This document shows positions 63,853 through 64,000 of a stretch of 64,000 nt of DNA, in pieces. Location: NCBI RefSeq assembly GCF_003012795.1, contig NZ_PXYH01000006.1:62001-126000 (forward strand), in the 5' to 3' direction. The stretch comes from Zobellella taiwanensis (lineage in GTDB: Bacteria; Pseudomonadota; Gammaproteobacteria; Enterobacterales; Aeromonadaceae). Made by a program: the position numbers and the translations under genes. The notes beneath the pieces were generated by a model. It saw only the letters and a program-made list of their open reading frames with translations, made no database searches and was not told the DNA's origin. Every line of letters begins with the position of its first letter. Position 1 is the first letter of the stretch.

Positions 63853-64000
63853 TTGGCTACCCGGTGGCTGTTGTATGCCTGATTATGCCCGATCTCCGCC
63901 GCTCAGGTGGTGGCCCTGTTGCTGGGATAAGTGGCAATTTAGTTGCTTTTATCTATTATGGATAATTATTGCTGATATATAAAAATGGATAAAAGCATGA
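63853..64000. other. AT-rich right edge with an inverted repeat
   Basis: The last ~60 bases are sharply AT-rich. GCTTTTATC (63945-63953) is complementary to the GATAAAAGC near 63988-63996. An ATG at 63985 with a few codons runs off the window and may start a gene, but nothing can be said about it. The drop in GC next to a truncated ATPase hints at foreign DNA beyond the edge. Confidence 0.3.

Noticed and set aside
63985-64000. Start of a gene at ATG 63985
   Set aside because: Only five codons are visible before the window ends, so there is no basis for calling it.

Overview
The window is about 64 kb of GC-rich, gene-dense chromosome. It probably comes from a heterotrophic, respiring gammaproteobacterium. 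Gene content (YjeH, HelD, ZapE, YjgR, PuuD/R/C/B, CioAB, PhhAB, NhaP2, TRAP and NSS transporters) suggests an aquatic Aeromonadales-type organism such as Oceanimonas or Zobellella; this is inferred from family knowledge, not from a search. No rRNA, tRNA, CRISPR array, prophage or intact transposase was seen. Several dispersed palindromic repeat families occupy the gaps.

Layout. 0-7.2 kb: the end of a P-type cation ATPase, a SixA-like phosphatase, a CHAD protein, small conserved proteins, an unknown lipoprotein, an ABC exporter behind a Fur-box-like site, and two complementary bacterioferritin subunits. 7.2-18.4 kb: a HerA/YjgR-like ATPase, PutP with an AraC regulator, formaldehyde detoxification (FrmA and FghA, with a LysR regulator), the amino-acid exporter YjeH opposite an Lrp regulator, and helicase IV. 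18.4-23.8 kb: a ureohydrolase, a LysR regulator and a three-gene TRAP importer, probably one guanidino-compound uptake and hydrolysis unit. 23.8-28.5 kb: aromatic amino-acid catabolism (Lrp, Hpd, NSS transporter, Glu/Leu/Phe/Val-type dehydrogenase). The transporter has a leader that can fold into two mutually exclusive structures, one of which hides its ribosome binding site. PhhA/PhhB at 46-47 kb, behind a TyrR-type box, feed the same pathway.

28.5-40.7 kb: a chemoreceptor, a sigma54-type two-component system (7TM kinase plus NtrC-like regulator), and a cyanide-insensitive-type bd oxidase operon with small membrane-protein genes at both ends. A GG-N10-GC promoter and an upstream 9-bp inverted repeat between them suggest that the two-component system drives the oxidase. 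A hybrid kinase and a REC-EAL phosphodiesterase follow. 41-45.3 kb: puuD-puuR-puuC-puuB (gamma-glutamyl-putrescine route) without puuA or puuP. 45.7-53.2 kb: META lipoprotein, phhBA, pncAB (NAD salvage), DUF2750 protein, a large GAF-PAS-GGDEF-EAL protein with a LOV-like domain lacking its photoactive Cys, and WrbA.

53.2-59.5 kb: a tightly overlapped six-gene operon (binding protein, alkaline-phosphatase-superfamily hydrolase, two permeases, ATPase, HAD-IB phosphatase) divergent from a GntR/UTRA regulator. Two TGGnCTAGnCCA-type operators lie in the shared promoter region. It looks like an organophosphate or phosphonate import-and-cleave system. 59.5-64 kb: NhaP2, ZapE, an AEC transporter and the stump of an AAA ATPase.

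Most notable: the anti-Shine-Dalgarno switch before the NSS transporter (25568-25640), the MITE-like repeats with TTAA ends, the sigma54/inverted-repeat control region of the bd oxidase, and the organophosphate operon.
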